A stretch of 64,000 nt of DNA from JAWKWH01 sp041397625 (GCA_041397625.1 JAWKWH010000001.1:1286979-1350978), one strand, 5' to 3'. Shown: positions 53,081 to 63,059, numbered from the stretch's first letter. Numbers and translations are program-made. Notes: generated from the letters alone by a model not told the origin.

Positions 53081-54188
53081 GACGACGAACCGGGACGAGG
53101 CCGAACGGGCGGTTGCCGCGACGTTCCGCCGCCAGATCGTCTTCTGGCTGATCACCGCGGCGTTCTTCGGCCTGTTTGTCTATGTGTTCCGCTCGATCCT
53201 GCTGCCCTTCGTCGCCGGCATGATCCTGGCCTATTTCCTCGATCCGGTGGCCGACCGGCTGCAGGTCTGGGGTTTGTCGCGCATCGCCGCCACCGTCGCC
53301 ATCCTGATCGGGTTCCTGCTGCTGTTCACCCTGGCGCTGATGATCGTGCTGCCGATCCTTGCCTCGCAGCTTGCCGATTTCATCAACCGGATACCTGGCT
53401 ATCTCACCCAGTTGCAGGACCTGATTTCGAAATTCGATCCGGCCTGGTTCAGCAAGGTGATCGGCGTCGATCCCGCCGATCTGCGCGAGGGATTGAACAC
53501 GCTGCTGCAACAGGGTGCCGGCTTCCTGACGACGCTGTTCCAGTCGATCTGGAATTCGGGCAAGACGCTGATCGACATCGCCGGCCTGTTCGTCGTCACC
53601 CCGGTGGTCGCCTTCTACATGCTGCTCGACTGGGACAAGATGGTCGCCAAGATCGACAGCTGGGTGCCGCGCGACCATGTCCGGACCGTGCGCAAGCTTG
53701 CCGGCGATATCAACGCCTCGACGGCGGCGTTCGTGCGCGGTCAGGGCACCGTGTGCATCATGCTCGGCCTGTTCTATGCAATCGGGCTGACGCTGGTGGG
53801 CGTCAATTTCGGCCTGCTGATCGGCCTGTTCGCCGGGCTGATCAGCTTCATCCCCTATGTCGGCTCGCTGATCGGCCTCGTGCTTGCCGTCGGTGTCGCC
53901 GCCGTGCAGTTCTGGCCCGACTGGTACTGGATCGCCGCCGCCGCGGGGGTGTTCTTCGCCGGCCAGTTCATCGAGGGCAACATCCTGCAGCCCAAACTGG
54001 TCGGCTCCAGCGTCGGCCTGCACCCGGTCTGGCTGATGTTCGCGCTCTTCGCCTTCGGCTCGCTGTTCGGCTTCGTCGGCCTGCTCATCGCCGTGCCGGC
54101 TTCCGCCGCCGTCGCCGTGCTGGTGCGCTTCGCCATCGACCGCTATCTGGCCTCGCCGCTCTATACCGGCCACGGCGACGAGAGCTGA
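53058..54188 (+). CDS. AI-2E/PerM-family transporter
   Basis: 376 residues with 7-8 hydrophobic segments (ILLPFVAGMILAYFLDPVADRL; LIGLFAGLISFIPYVGSLIGLVLA). The family comprises putative permeases including TqsA; the substrate is unknown. The GTG start at 53058 overlaps the upstream gene by 23 bases; ATG 53064 is an alternative. Confidence 0.88.
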   Translation: MDMPRASKTTNRDEAERAVAATFRRQIVFWLITAAFFGLFVYVFRSILLPFVAGMILAYFLDPVADRLQVWGLSRIAATVAILIGFLLLFTLALMIVLPILASQLADFINRIPGYLTQLQDLISKFDPAWFSKVIGVDPADLREGLNTLLQQGAGFLTTLFQSIWNSGKTLIDIAGLFVVTPVVAFYMLLDWDKMVAKIDSWVPRDHVRTVRKLAGDINASTAAFVRGQGTVCIMLGLFYAIGLTLVGVNFGLLIGLFAGLISFIPYVGSLIGLVLAVGVAAVQFWPDWYWIAAAAGVFFAGQFIEGNILQPKLVGSSVGLHPVWLMFALFAFGSLFGFVGLLIAVPASAAVAVLVRFAIDRYLASPLYTGHGDES

Positions 54189-54198
54189 GTGCCCGGCC

Positions 54199-54900
54199 AT
54201 GGTCGCGCCCGACGAGGAAGCGCCCCGGCAGCTGCCGATGGAATTCGACCTGACCGATGCCTATTCGGCAGACGATCTCGTCGTCACCGATGTCAATCGC
54301 GCCGCCGCCTCGCTGGTGGCCGGCTGGCCCGACTGGCCGTCGCCGGTGGTCGTCCTGGCTGGGCCGACGGGATCGGGCAAGACCCACCTGGCGTCGATCT
54401 GGCGGGCAAGATCGGCCGCGCGCGCCTTTGAAGCCGCCGCAATCGGCGGGCCGGAACTTCCTTCCACGGGCGCTGCCCTGGTCGAGGATGTCGATTCGGG
54501 CGCGCTCGACGAGCGGGGCCTGTTTCACCTGATCAACGCGGTGCGGGCGGCGGGCGGCACGCTGCTGATGACCAGCCGCGGCTTTCCCTCGGCGTGGCCG
54601 GTGGCGCTCGCCGACCTGCTGTCGCGCCTGAAGGCCGCCACCACGGTCGAGATCGCCGAGCCGGACGACGCGCTGCTTGGCGCCGTGATCACCAAGCTCT
54701 TCGCCGACCGACAACTGACCGTCGAGCCGCACGTCGTCTCGTTCCTCGTGCACCGCATGGACCGGTCGCTGGCGGCGGCCATCGAACTCGTCGGCCGCAT
54801 CGACCGCATGTCGCTGGAACGCAAGAGCCGGATCAGCCGGGCGCTCGCCGCCGATGTTGTCGCCGCCATGGACAGCGGCCACGGCGGTGAGGATTTTTAG
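54199..54900 (+). CDS. hdaA: DnaA regulatory inactivator HdaA
   Basis: 233-residue DnaA-related AAA+ protein. Walker A GPTGSGKT, DnaA-like N-terminal LPMEFDLTDAYSADDLVVTD (clamp-binding QLPMEF at the N-terminus). It lacks the DnaA DNA-binding domain. It promotes ATP hydrolysis on DnaA with the sliding clamp, limiting reinitiation. The QLPMEF motif matches the clamp-binding pattern. Confidence 0.92.
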   Translation: MVAPDEEAPRQLPMEFDLTDAYSADDLVVTDVNRAAASLVAGWPDWPSPVVVLAGPTGSGKTHLASIWRARSAARAFEAAAIGGPELPSTGAALVEDVDSGALDERGLFHLINAVRAAGGTLLMTSRGFPSAWPVALADLLSRLKAATTVEIAEPDDALLGAVITKLFADRQLTVEPHVVSFLVHRMDRSLAAAIELVGRIDRMSLERKSRISRALAADVVAAMDSGHGGEDF

Positions 54901-54997
54901 CGGCGCGGCATCTCGCCCGTTGCCTTTTGGGTCGTAAAAAACTAACAGCACCTGCATGGAAGTGGAGCCGTCCCGTTGCGCGGGAATGCTCCCTTGC

Positions 54998-55074
<77 letters not shown>

Positions 55075-55149
55075 TCCGCCCCTGGTCAGGGTTTCCGCGT
55101 CAGGGAACCGTGGCGCAACCGATGTTGGTCGTAGCGAGCGAGGAACGCC

Positions 55150-55455
55150 ATGCCTGCCAAAATCTACAGTCCGGCCAAGACCGCCATGCAGTCCGGCAAG
55201 GCCAAGACCGGCGGCTGGGTGCTGGAATTCGATCCCGAGACGCGCCGCGCCATCGATCCGTTAATGGGCTATACCTCTTCGGCCGACATGAAGAGCCAGA
55301 TCCGGCTGAACTTCGACAGCCGCGAGGCCGCTATCGCCTATGCCGAGAAGAACGGCATTGCCTTTCGCGTCATCGAGCCGAAAGAGGCCAAGCGGCGCCA
55401 GATTTCCTATGCGGAGAATTTCCGCTATGACCGCAAGACGCCGTGGACGCACTGA
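55150..55455 (+). CDS. NADH:ubiquinone oxidoreductase accessory subunit, NDUFS4-like
   Basis: 101 residues. Core sequence MPAKIYSPAKTAMQSGKAKTG..WVLEFDPE and FRYDRKTPWTH match the ETC complex I subunit conserved region (NDUFS4/AQDQ) of alphaproteobacteria and mitochondria. It stabilises the matrix arm of complex I. Positioned between two tRNA genes, a common placement in this group. Confidence 0.93.
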   Translation: MPAKIYSPAKTAMQSGKAKTGGWVLEFDPETRRAIDPLMGYTSSADMKSQIRLNFDSREAAIAYAEKNGIAFRVIEPKEAKRRQISYAENFRYDRKTPWTH

Positions 55456-55471
55456 CCGGGCGCGGCCCGAC

Positions 55472-55548
55472 GGTCCCGTAGCTCAGCTGGATAGAGCACC
55501 GGCCTTCTAAGCCGATGGTCGCAGGTTCGAATCCTGCCGGGATCGCCA
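55472..55548 (+). tRNA. tRNA-Arg (UCU)
   Basis: 77 bases with encoded CCA. Acceptor GGTCCCG pairs with CGGGATC (one G-U), the anticodon loop is CTTCTAA (TCT), and the T-arm is GCAGG-TTCGAAT-CCTGC. The outermost anticodon-stem pair is C-A. The gene ends three bases from the convergent metC-like stop. Confidence 0.96.
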
Positions 55549-55551
55549 CAG

Positions 55552-56727
55552 TTATCCAAGTTTTTCAACCGCCTGCAGGCCCTTCTGAAGGTCGGCGATC
55601 AGGTCGTCGACATCTTCCAGTCCGATGTGCAGCCGCAAAATCGGACCGCCATAGTCGGCCTTGGCGATCACCCGGTCGGTGAGCGGGGCGTGCACCGCAA
55701 GGCTCTCGTAGCCGCCCCACGAGTAACCGAGGCCGAAGATCTCCAGCGCATCGAGGAATGCATGCGCCTCGCGCGTGCCGCCGCCGTCGAGCACGATGGA
55801 AAACAGGCCCGAGGCACCGGTGAAGTCGCGCTTCCAGATCGCGTGGCCGGGATGGCTTTCGAGCGCGGGATGCAGCACGCGGCCGACGCCGGGCTGGCGC
55901 TCCAGCCACTTTGCCACCGCCAGCGCGCTTTTGTAGTGCTGCTCCAGCCTGACGCCCATGGTGCGCAAGCCCCGCGCCACCTGGTAGACATCGTCCGGCC
56001 CGGCGGGAATGCCGAGCGTGAAATAGGTCGCGTTGAGCTGCTCCCAGCACCGCTCATTGGCCGACACCGTGCCCAGCAGCACGTCGGAATGACCGGCCGG
56101 ATATTTGGTCGAGGCGTGGACCGACACGTCGACGCCGAAATCGAGCGGCTTGAAATAGATCGGCGTCGCCCAGGTGTTGTCCATCACCACGATGGCGCCG
56201 CCGGCATGCGCCGCAGCGGCGATCGCCGGTATGTCCTGCATCTCGAACGTGTTGGACCCCGGCGATTCGGTCCACACCACCTTGGTGTTCGCCTTCATCA
56301 GCCCGGCGATGCCGGCGCCGGCATGCGGATCGTAGTAGTCGACCTCGACGCCGAAGCGCTTGAGCATCGTGTCGGCGAAGTGCCGCGTGGGGAAGTAGAC
56401 CGAATCGACGATCAGCACGTGGTCGCCCGCCGACAGGAACGCCATCAGCGGCAGCACCACGGCGGCAAGCCCGGAAGGCACCGCGATCGTGCCGGCGGAC
56501 CCTTCCAGCTCGTTTGTCGCCGCGCACAGCGCATCGCTGGTCGGGGTGCCGCGCGTGCCGTAGGTATAGCGCTGCTTGCGCGTCGCCATGATCTCGGCCG
56601 TGGGGTAGAGCACGGTCGAGGCGTGGACGACCGGCGGATTGACGAAACCGAAGAACTCGCGTGGATCGTAGCCTGCGTGGGCGAGCCTGGTGTTGATGCC
56701 CTTGCGGGAGAAATCTCGTTTCGCCAT
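55552..56727 (-). CDS. metC: Cystathionine beta-lyase (Cys/Met metabolism PLP enzyme)
   Basis: 391 residues. PLP-dependent gamma family enzyme; the Schiff-base lysine is in ASTKYPAGHSD and the phosphate-binding region is RYTYGTRGTPTSDAL. The N-terminus ATG 56727 (MAKRDFSRKGINTRLAHAGYD) is right for rhizobial MetC. Gamma- versus beta-lyase specificity cannot be settled by motif. It diverges from the AapJ-type genes. Confidence 0.9.
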   Translation of the reverse strand: MAKRDFSRKGINTRLAHAGYDPREFFGFVNPPVVHASTVLYPTAEIMATRKQRYTYGTRGTPTSDALCAATNELEGSAGTIAVPSGLAAVVLPLMAFLSAGDHVLIVDSVYFPTRHFADTMLKRFGVEVDYYDPHAGAGIAGLMKANTKVVWTESPGSNTFEMQDIPAIAAAAHAGGAIVVMDNTWATPIYFKPLDFGVDVSVHASTKYPAGHSDVLLGTVSANERCWEQLNATYFTLGIPAGPDDVYQVARGLRTMGVRLEQHYKSALAVAKWLERQPGVGRVLHPALESHPGHAIWKRDFTGASGLFSIVLDGGGTREAHAFLDALEIFGLGYSWGGYESLAVHAPLTDRVIAKADYGGPILRLHIGLEDVDDLIADLQKGLQAVEKLG

Positions 56728-57045
56728 CGCTTTCAAACCTTTTTGATTCGCCGCCGCGCCTCGAACGGCGCCTGCGCCGGGTCGGTCTAAAGCCATGGCG
56801 GTGGCTATTCAATACGGATGTTTACCATGCTGGCAGAAAGCACCCTCAAACGTCGGTTTGAAGCGGGGAGAACCGGCGTTCTCCCTTGACGGAAGGTGAC
56901 AGCCAATCCAATGCTTGGCTTTCGGCGCGCGCTGCGGGGGCGTGCGTATCTGTCCGAGCGGAAAAGCGGTCCGGGCCTCTTGCGGCCCCGTGACGGTGTT
57001 TGTCCATGCGTCCGCTCAAGGGGATCGGAAAGGCCGGATTGCCTC

Positions 57046-58077
57046 ATGCGACAACTTTGTCTTGGATCGTTCGCCGCCATCGTGCTCTGTATCACCGCCT
57101 TCGCCGCTTCGGCCTCGACGCTGGACGACGTGCGCAGCAAGGGTTTCGTCCAGTGCGGCGTAAGCCAGGGGCTGCCGGGCTTTTCCGCCGCGCGCGACGG
57201 CGAGTGGTACGGCATCGACGTCGATTTCTGCCGCGCGGTTGCCGCCGCCATCTTCGGCGATCCGTCCAAGGTGAAGTTCACGCCGTTGTCGGCGAAAGCG
57301 CGTTTCGCCGCGCTGCTTCAGGGCGAGATCGACATCCTGTCGCGCAATTCCACCTGGACCATGGCGTTCGACACCCAGTTCGGCGCCAATTTCGTCGGCA
57401 CCTGGTACTATGACAACCAGGGCTTCATGGTGCCGGCCGCGCTCAATGTGCGCTCGGTGCTGGAATTGTCCAATGCCAGGATCTGCGTGGTGCGCGGCAC
57501 GACCGCGGCGCTGAACGTGAACGATTTCTTCGGCGATCGCGATATGCAGATCGAACTTGTCGAATATGACGAGCACCGCCAGTTGCGCGCCGACTACGAG
57601 GCGGGAAAGTGTCACGCCTATGCCGCCGACGTTTCGCGGCTCTATGCGACCCGGCAGACGATGGCCGAGCCGGACAAGCACATCGTGCTGCAGGAGACCA
57701 TTTCCAAGGAGCCGCTCGGCCCCGCCGTTCACCAGGGCGATGAGATCTGGTTCGATCTGGTCAAATGGGTGCTGTTCGCGCTGATCAACGCGGAGGAGCT
57801 GGAGGTGGGGTCCGCCAATGTCGACCAGATGCGCCAGAGCGGCAACTCGGCCGTCAGGCGGCTGCTGGGCGTCGAAGGCGAATTCGGCAGCCGCCTCGGC
57901 CTCGACGGCGACGGCTATGACGGCAACACCTGGGCCTACAACGCCATCAAGGCGGTCGGCAACTATGGCGAGATTTTCGACCGCAATCTCGGTCCCGACA
58001 GCGGCATCAATATTCCGCGCGGCGCCAACCAGCTCTGGTCCAAGGGCGGACTGCTTTACGCGCCGCCGGTTCGCTAG
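57046..58077 (+). CDS. AapJ-like amino acid ABC binding protein, divergent paralogue
   Basis: 343 residues. A signal peptide ends around ASA|STLDD; the sequence is strongly similar throughout to the AapJ that follows (CGVSQGLPGFS, DVDFCRA, KEPLGPAV, LWSKGGLLYAPPVR). It differs in the ligand-lobe residues (e.g. RARDGEWYG segment, ICVVRGTTAALN). No permease is between it and aapJ. It may widen the substrate range of the same importer. The ATG at 57046 is a likely start. Confidence 0.88.
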   Translation: MRQLCLGSFAAIVLCITAFAASASTLDDVRSKGFVQCGVSQGLPGFSAARDGEWYGIDVDFCRAVAAAIFGDPSKVKFTPLSAKARFAALLQGEIDILSRNSTWTMAFDTQFGANFVGTWYYDNQGFMVPAALNVRSVLELSNARICVVRGTTAALNVNDFFGDRDMQIELVEYDEHRQLRADYEAGKCHAYAADVSRLYATRQTMAEPDKHIVLQETISKEPLGPAVHQGDEIWFDLVKWVLFALINAEELEVGSANVDQMRQSGNSAVRRLLGVEGEFGSRLGLDGDGYDGNTWAYNAIKAVGNYGEIFDRNLGPDSGINIPRGANQLWSKGGLLYAPPVR

Positions 58078-58387
58078 ACGAAACGTTCAGGCAAGCGCAG
58101 CCAGCGCGACGACGGCCGCCGTATCCATGATCTTCGCCGGCGCCGCATTGCTGGCGTTGTCTTCCGTTTCAGGCCCGTATCCTCGCGGTTTCGACCGGCA
58201 AATTAAGGTTAGCGGCCCCGACGGCTTGACCCGCGCCGCAGAATGGAATTTGCTGTAATCCTGTGGATTGGGAGACACAAGCGTGCGGTTGGGCTCACGG
58301 GGGTGGAGTTTCGCACGTGTTAGCCAGCACACGATAACAAGGGGCGCGCATGCAGCGTCCCGCAAACTCAGGAAGGTTGGTATCAGC
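58078..58387. promoter_or_regulatory. Leader/promoter region of aapJ
   Basis: 310 bases without a supportable gene. A CTTGACC (58225-58231) could be a -35 element with a weak -10 17 bases on (TTTGCT), giving a leader of about 130 bases. This would allow aapJ to be expressed separately from its paralogue. Assignment is tentative. Confidence 0.35.
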
Positions 58388-59407
58388 ATGGAAATCAAAA
58401 CTATCGCAGGAGTTGTCGGCGGACTGGCCATGGCGCTTGCCGCATCGACCGCCTCGGCCGCCACGCTCGACGACGTGAAGGGCAAGGACTCCGTCCAGTG
58501 CGGCGTGAGTCAGGGCCTGCCCGGATTCTCGAACCCGGATTCCGACGGCAACTGGAGCGGCATTGACGTCGATTTCTGCCGCGCGATGGCGGCTGCCATC
58601 TTCGGCGACGCCACCAAGGTCAAATACACGCCGCTTTCCGCCAAGGAACGCTTCACCGCCCTGCAGTCGGGCGAGGTGGACCTGTTGTCGCGCAACACCA
58701 CCTGGACGATGGGCCGTGACACGACGCTCGGACTGAACTTCTCGGTCGTCAACTACTATGACGGCCAGGGCTTCATGGTCCGCAAGGCGATGAACATCAA
58801 CTCGGCTCTGGAACTGTCCGGCGCCTCGATCTGCACCAACACCGGCACGACCACCGAACTGAACGTGGCCGACTATTTCCGCGCCAACAACATGGAGTAC
58901 GAGCTTGTCGCCTTCGAGAAGGCCGACGAGGTCGTGGCCGCTTACGACGCGGGTCGCTGCGACGTCTACACCACCGACCAGTCGGGCCTTTATGCGCAGC
59001 GCCTCAAGCTGACCAATCCCGACGAGCACAAGGTTCTGCCGGAGATCATCTCCAAGGAGCCGCTCGGTCCGGCGGTGCGTCAGGGCGACGACCAGTGGCT
59101 GAACATCGTCAAGTGGACGCATTTCGCCATGCTGACCGCCGAGGAACTCGGCGTCACGTCCGCCAATGTCGACGAGATGAAGAACTCCGAGGCGCCCGAC
59201 GTGAAGCGTCTGCTGGGCACCGAAGGCGAGTTCGGCGCGGCCATCGGCCTTTCCAACGACTGGGCCTACAACATCATCAAGCAGGTCGGAAACTACTCCG
59301 AGGTGTTTGAGCGCAATGTCGGCCCGGACACGCCGCTTGCCATTTCGCGCGGCGTCAATGCGTTGTGGTCCAAGGGCGGCCTGCAATACGCTCCGCCGAT
59401 CCGCTGA
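58388..59407 (+). CDS. aapJ: General L-amino acid ABC binding protein AapJ
   Basis: 339 residues. Periplasmic binding protein of the Aap importer with broad L-amino acid specificity. Signal peptide to about residue 24 (LAASTASA|ATLDD). Begins CGVSQGLPGFSNPD, and contains NTTWTMGRDTTLGLNFSVV and WSKGGLQYAPPIR. A ribosome-binding AGGAAGG lies upstream. It is followed by a GC-rich hairpin and aapQMP. Confidence 0.94.
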   Translation: MEIKTIAGVVGGLAMALAASTASAATLDDVKGKDSVQCGVSQGLPGFSNPDSDGNWSGIDVDFCRAMAAAIFGDATKVKYTPLSAKERFTALQSGEVDLLSRNTTWTMGRDTTLGLNFSVVNYYDGQGFMVRKAMNINSALELSGASICTNTGTTTELNVADYFRANNMEYELVAFEKADEVVAAYDAGRCDVYTTDQSGLYAQRLKLTNPDEHKVLPEIISKEPLGPAVRQGDDQWLNIVKWTHFAMLTAEELGVTSANVDEMKNSEAPDVKRLLGTEGEFGAAIGLSNDWAYNIIKQVGNYSEVFERNVGPDTPLAISRGVNALWSKGGLQYAPPIR

Positions 59408-59421
59408 GTGGAAACATGTCT

Positions 59422-59449
59422 CGGCCGGGCCCTGGTGCCCGGCCGTTTC
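59422..59449 (+). terminator. Hairpin after aapJ (attenuating terminator)
   Basis: Nine-base perfect stem CGGCCGGGC / GCCCGGCCG around CCTGGT, then TTTCG. Placed 15 bases after the aapJ stop, it probably stabilises aapJ mRNA and limits read-through into aapQMP. Confidence 0.75.
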
Positions 59450-59551
59450 GCATAGCGTTCTTCGAACGACCGGGGACGATGAATTGGGGAGGCAGGAACG
59501 GGGGCCTGCATCGCGGGTGAACCGATAACCCGCGCCTGAAAGGGACCGAAA

Positions 59552-60748
59552 ATGGCGGCCGATATCGGCAAAGCGGACATAGCCGCCCCCAAGGCGGCAC
59601 TTCTGAACGACCCCAAGGTCAGAGGACTGATATTCCAGGTCGTTCTTCTCGGCATCGTGATTTGGCTTGCCTGGGTTGGCATCCAGAACATGTTCGCCAA
59701 TCTTAAAGCGGCCAACATCGCCTCCGGCTTCGGCTTTCTGAGCCGCAATGCCGGTTTCCAGATCAGCCAGTCGCTGATCGACTACGATCAGGCGAGCTCG
59801 ACCTATGGTCGCGTCTATCTCGTCGGACTTCTCAACACGCTCCTGGTCGCGGTGCTCGGCATCATCCTGGCGACCACGATCGGTTTCATCGCCGGTATCG
59901 CGCGGCTGTCCAACAACTGGATCATCAGCCGCATTGCTGCCGTCTATATCGAGATTCTGCGCAACATCCCGCTGCTGCTACAGATCTTCGTATGGTATTT
60001 CGCCGTCCTGCGGCTGCTGCCGTCGAGGCGCGATTCGCTGGACATGGGATTTCTCGGCCAGCTGAACATCGCCGGTTGGTACGCGCCGAAACCGATTTTC
60101 CACGACAATGCCTCCTGGATTTTCTGGGCCTTCGTCATCGGCGTTGCTGGCAGCATCGGCGTGGCGCGCTGGGCTCACAAGCGTCAGGAAGCGACGGGGC
60201 AGCCGTTCCCGGTCTTCTGGTCCTCTGTGGGCCTGGTCCTCGGCCTGCCGTTCCTGGCCTATCTGGCCGGTGGCCTGCCGATAACCTTCGAATATCCGGT
60301 TGCCGGCAATTTCGGACCCAAGGGAGGCGCTCGCGTCTACCCCGAGCTGATCGGCCTGTTGATGGCGCTGTCGACCTACACGGCGACGTTCATCGCCGAA
60401 ATCGTCCGCGCCGGCATCCTTGCCGTCAACAAGGGGCAGACGGAAGCCTCCTATGCGCTGGGCCTGAGGCCCGGTCCGGCCCTGCGCCTGGTCATCATTC
60501 CGCAGGCGATGCGCATCATCATTCCGCCGCTGACCAGCCAGTATCTGAACCTGACGAAGAATTCGTCGCTGGCCGTTGCGATCGCTTATCCGGACCTTGT
60601 CTCGGTGTTCGCCGGCACGGCGCTCAACCAGACCGGCCAGGCGGTAGAGATATTGATGATGACCATGCTGACCTATCTGGCGCTGTCATTGCTGACCTCG
60701 GCCTTCATGAACTGGTACAACCAGAAAATGGCATTGGTGGAGCGGTAA
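59552..60748 (+). CDS. aapQ: General L-amino acid ABC permease AapQ
   Basis: 398-residue inner-membrane permease, long as typical of the Aap/Bzt family. Several membrane spans, EAA-like loop region (LGLRPGPALRLVIIPQAMRIIIPPLTSQYLNL). Forms the channel with AapM. The ATG follows AAAGGGACCG. One base separates it from aapM. Confidence 0.95.
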   Translation: MAADIGKADIAAPKAALLNDPKVRGLIFQVVLLGIVIWLAWVGIQNMFANLKAANIASGFGFLSRNAGFQISQSLIDYDQASSTYGRVYLVGLLNTLLVAVLGIILATTIGFIAGIARLSNNWIISRIAAVYIEILRNIPLLLQIFVWYFAVLRLLPSRRDSLDMGFLGQLNIAGWYAPKPIFHDNASWIFWAFVIGVAGSIGVARWAHKRQEATGQPFPVFWSSVGLVLGLPFLAYLAGGLPITFEYPVAGNFGPKGGARVYPELIGLLMALSTYTATFIAEIVRAGILAVNKGQTEASYALGLRPGPALRLVIIPQAMRIIIPPLTSQYLNLTKNSSLAVAIAYPDLVSVFAGTALNQTGQAVEILMMTMLTYLALSLLTSAFMNWYNQKMALVER

Positions 60749-60749
60749 C

Positions 60750-62165
60750 ATGACTGACAGGCCACCCACCGTTCGCGGCGTCGGCATCGAAGCCGCCGAG
60801 GCATCGCCGGCTCCCGTCGCCTTTGTCCGAACCGAAATGGTCGAGGACCTGCCGGCGCCGAAATCGACCCAGGGTCCCGTCCACTGGATCCGCGAGAACC
60901 TGTTGTCGAGCTGGGTCAATGTGATCCTGACGCTGATCTCGCTCTATATCATCTGGCTGGTCGTGCCGCCGTTCATCAACTTCGTCTTCGTCAACGGCGT
61001 CTTTTCCGGCGAGGACCGCGCGGTTTGCGCCACCGTGGCCCAGGGCGGCATCCAGCCCGACGGCTGGTTCGGCGGCTGCTGGGCCTATGTCGGCGATTAT
61101 TTCGGCCAGTTCATCTACGGACGCTATCCCGAAAGCGAGATCTGGCGCGTCAACCTGGTCGGCATCATGTTCTTCGGCGGCCTGATCCCGATGCTGATCC
61201 CGACCGTGCCCTACAAGCGCGAGAACGTGATCTTCCTGGCGCTGGTCTTCCCCGTCCTCACCTTCATTCTCCTGACCGGCGGTCACCTCGAACTGAACGG
61301 TTTCCTGCTGCCCGACGCGATCATGGCGCCAGGCATGCTCCGCTTCTGGATCGACTTCCTCATCCTGACGGCGGTAGTCGTCGGCATCGTCATGCTGATC
61401 GCCAGGGGCCAGGACGCCGATCCGATGCCGGGCATCAAGGTGGCGCTGGCGATCATGGGCGGCATAGGGTTGATCCTGCTGCTGTTCGCCGTCGATTTCG
61501 GGCTCGAGCACGTCGAAACCGAGCGCTGGGGCGGACTGCTCGTTACCCTGGTGATCGCGGTGACCGGTATCGCCGCCTCGCTGCCGCTCGGCATCGCGCT
61601 GGCGCTTGGCCGGCGCTCCGACCTGCCGATCGTCAAGTTCCTCTCGGTCGTCTTCATCGAGTTCTGGCGCGGCGTTCCGCTGATCACCGTTCTGTTCATG
61701 TCGTCGGTGATGCTGCCGCTGTTCCTGCCGGAGGGTGTGACCTTCGACAAGCTCTTGCGCGCGCTGATCGGCGTGGCGCTGTTTTCGGCGGCCTACATGG
61801 CCGAAGTGGTGCGCGGCGGCCTGCAGGCCATACCCAAGGGCCAGTACGAGGGCGCCATGGCGCTCGGGCTTCCCTATTGGCAGATGATGCGCATGATCGT
61901 GCTGCCGCAGGCGCTCAAGCTCGTCATTCCGGGCATCGTCAACACCTTCATCGGCCTGTTCAAGGACACCACCCTGGTGCTGATCATCGGCCTGTTCGAC
62001 TTCCTCGGCCAGATCCAGTCGTCGTTCACCGATCCGACGTGGGCAACGCCGGTACAGTCGCTCAGCGCCTACATCTTCGCGGCGTTCGTGTTCTGGTTCT
62101 TCTGCTTCGCAATGTCGCGCTACTCGATCTACATGGAACACCGGCTCGATACCGGCCACCGATAA
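60750..62165 (+). CDS. aapM: General L-amino acid ABC permease AapM
   Basis: 471-residue inner-membrane permease with an extended N-terminal half (including a soluble insertion around GEDRAVCATVAQGGIQPDG) and a C-terminal EAA loop ALGLPYWQMMRMIVLPQALKLVIPG. The size and arrangement match AapM. It overlaps nothing and precedes aapP by eleven bases. Confidence 0.95.
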   Translation: MTDRPPTVRGVGIEAAEASPAPVAFVRTEMVEDLPAPKSTQGPVHWIRENLLSSWVNVILTLISLYIIWLVVPPFINFVFVNGVFSGEDRAVCATVAQGGIQPDGWFGGCWAYVGDYFGQFIYGRYPESEIWRVNLVGIMFFGGLIPMLIPTVPYKRENVIFLALVFPVLTFILLTGGHLELNGFLLPDAIMAPGMLRFWIDFLILTAVVVGIVMLIARGQDADPMPGIKVALAIMGGIGLILLLFAVDFGLEHVETERWGGLLVTLVIAVTGIAASLPLGIALALGRRSDLPIVKFLSVVFIEFWRGVPLITVLFMSSVMLPLFLPEGVTFDKLLRALIGVALFSAAYMAEVVRGGLQAIPKGQYEGAMALGLPYWQMMRMIVLPQALKLVIPGIVNTFIGLFKDTTLVLIIGLFDFLGQIQSSFTDPTWATPVQSLSAYIFAAFVFWFFCFAMSRYSIYMEHRLDTGHR

Positions 62166-62176
62166 CGGAGGGATAA

Positions 62177-62980
62177 ATGGCTACCGAAAACGCCGTGAGC
62201 GCCGAGGAAATCCGGGCCGATCGCGCCAAGATGCACATTTCCGATACCGATGTCGCAGTCGAGATCATCGAGATGCACAAATGGTACGGCAGCTTCCATG
62301 TGCTGAAGGATATCAACCTGAAGGTCATGCGCGGCGAGCGCATCGTCATCGCCGGGCCGTCCGGCTCGGGCAAGTCGACGATGATCCGCTGCATAAACCG
62401 GCTGGAAGAGCACCAGCAGGGAAAGATTATCGTCGACAACATCGAACTGACGAACGACCTGAAGAAGATCGACGAGGTCCGCCGCGAAGTCGGCATGGTG
62501 TTCCAGCACTTCAATCTGTTCCCGCATCTGACGATCCTGGAGAACTGCACGCTGGCGCCGATCTGGGTGCGCAAGACGCCCAAGAAGGAAGCCGAGAAGA
62601 TCGCCATGCATTTCCTCGAGCGGGTCAAGATCCCCGAGCAGGCCAACAAGTATCCGGGCCAGCTCTCGGGCGGTCAGCAGCAGCGCGTGGCGATCGCCCG
62701 CTCGCTGTGCATGAACCCGCGCATCATGTTATTCGACGAGCCGACATCGGCGCTCGATCCGGAGATGATCAAGGAAGTGCTGGAGACCATGGTCGGTCTC
62801 GCCGAGGAAGGCATGACCATGCTGTGCGTCACCCACGAAATGGGTTTCGCCCGCCAGGTCGCCAACCGCGTCATCTTCATGGATCAGGGCCAGATCGTCG
62901 AACAGAACACACCCGACGAGTTCTTCGACAATCCGCAGCACGAACGCACCAAGCTGTTCCTGAGCCAGATCCTGCATTGA
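62177..62980 (+). CDS. aapP: General L-amino acid ABC ATPase AapP
   Basis: 267 residues, polar amino acid transporter ATPase. Walker A GPSGSGKST, Q-loop MVFQHFNLFPHLT, signature LSGGQQQRVAIARSLC, Walker B IMLFDEPTSALDPEM, switch His CVTHEMGFARQ. It energises AapQM. Confidence 0.97.
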   Translation: MATENAVSAEEIRADRAKMHISDTDVAVEIIEMHKWYGSFHVLKDINLKVMRGERIVIAGPSGSGKSTMIRCINRLEEHQQGKIIVDNIELTNDLKKIDEVRREVGMVFQHFNLFPHLTILENCTLAPIWVRKTPKKEAEKIAMHFLERVKIPEQANKYPGQLSGGQQQRVAIARSLCMNPRIMLFDEPTSALDPEMIKEVLETMVGLAEEGMTMLCVTHEMGFARQVANRVIFMDQGQIVEQNTPDEFFDNPQHERTKLFLSQILH

Positions 62981-63059
62981 GGACTGTCATGACCGGAACC
63001 GCTGCCCGGCACGGCAATGGGCGGCGCCGGTTTCGCTCGTTCACATTTCCAGCCAGACC

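Noticed and set aside
60705..62159. 484-codon frame antisense to aapM
   Set aside because: Shadow frame, Asp/His/Gln-rich, no domain.
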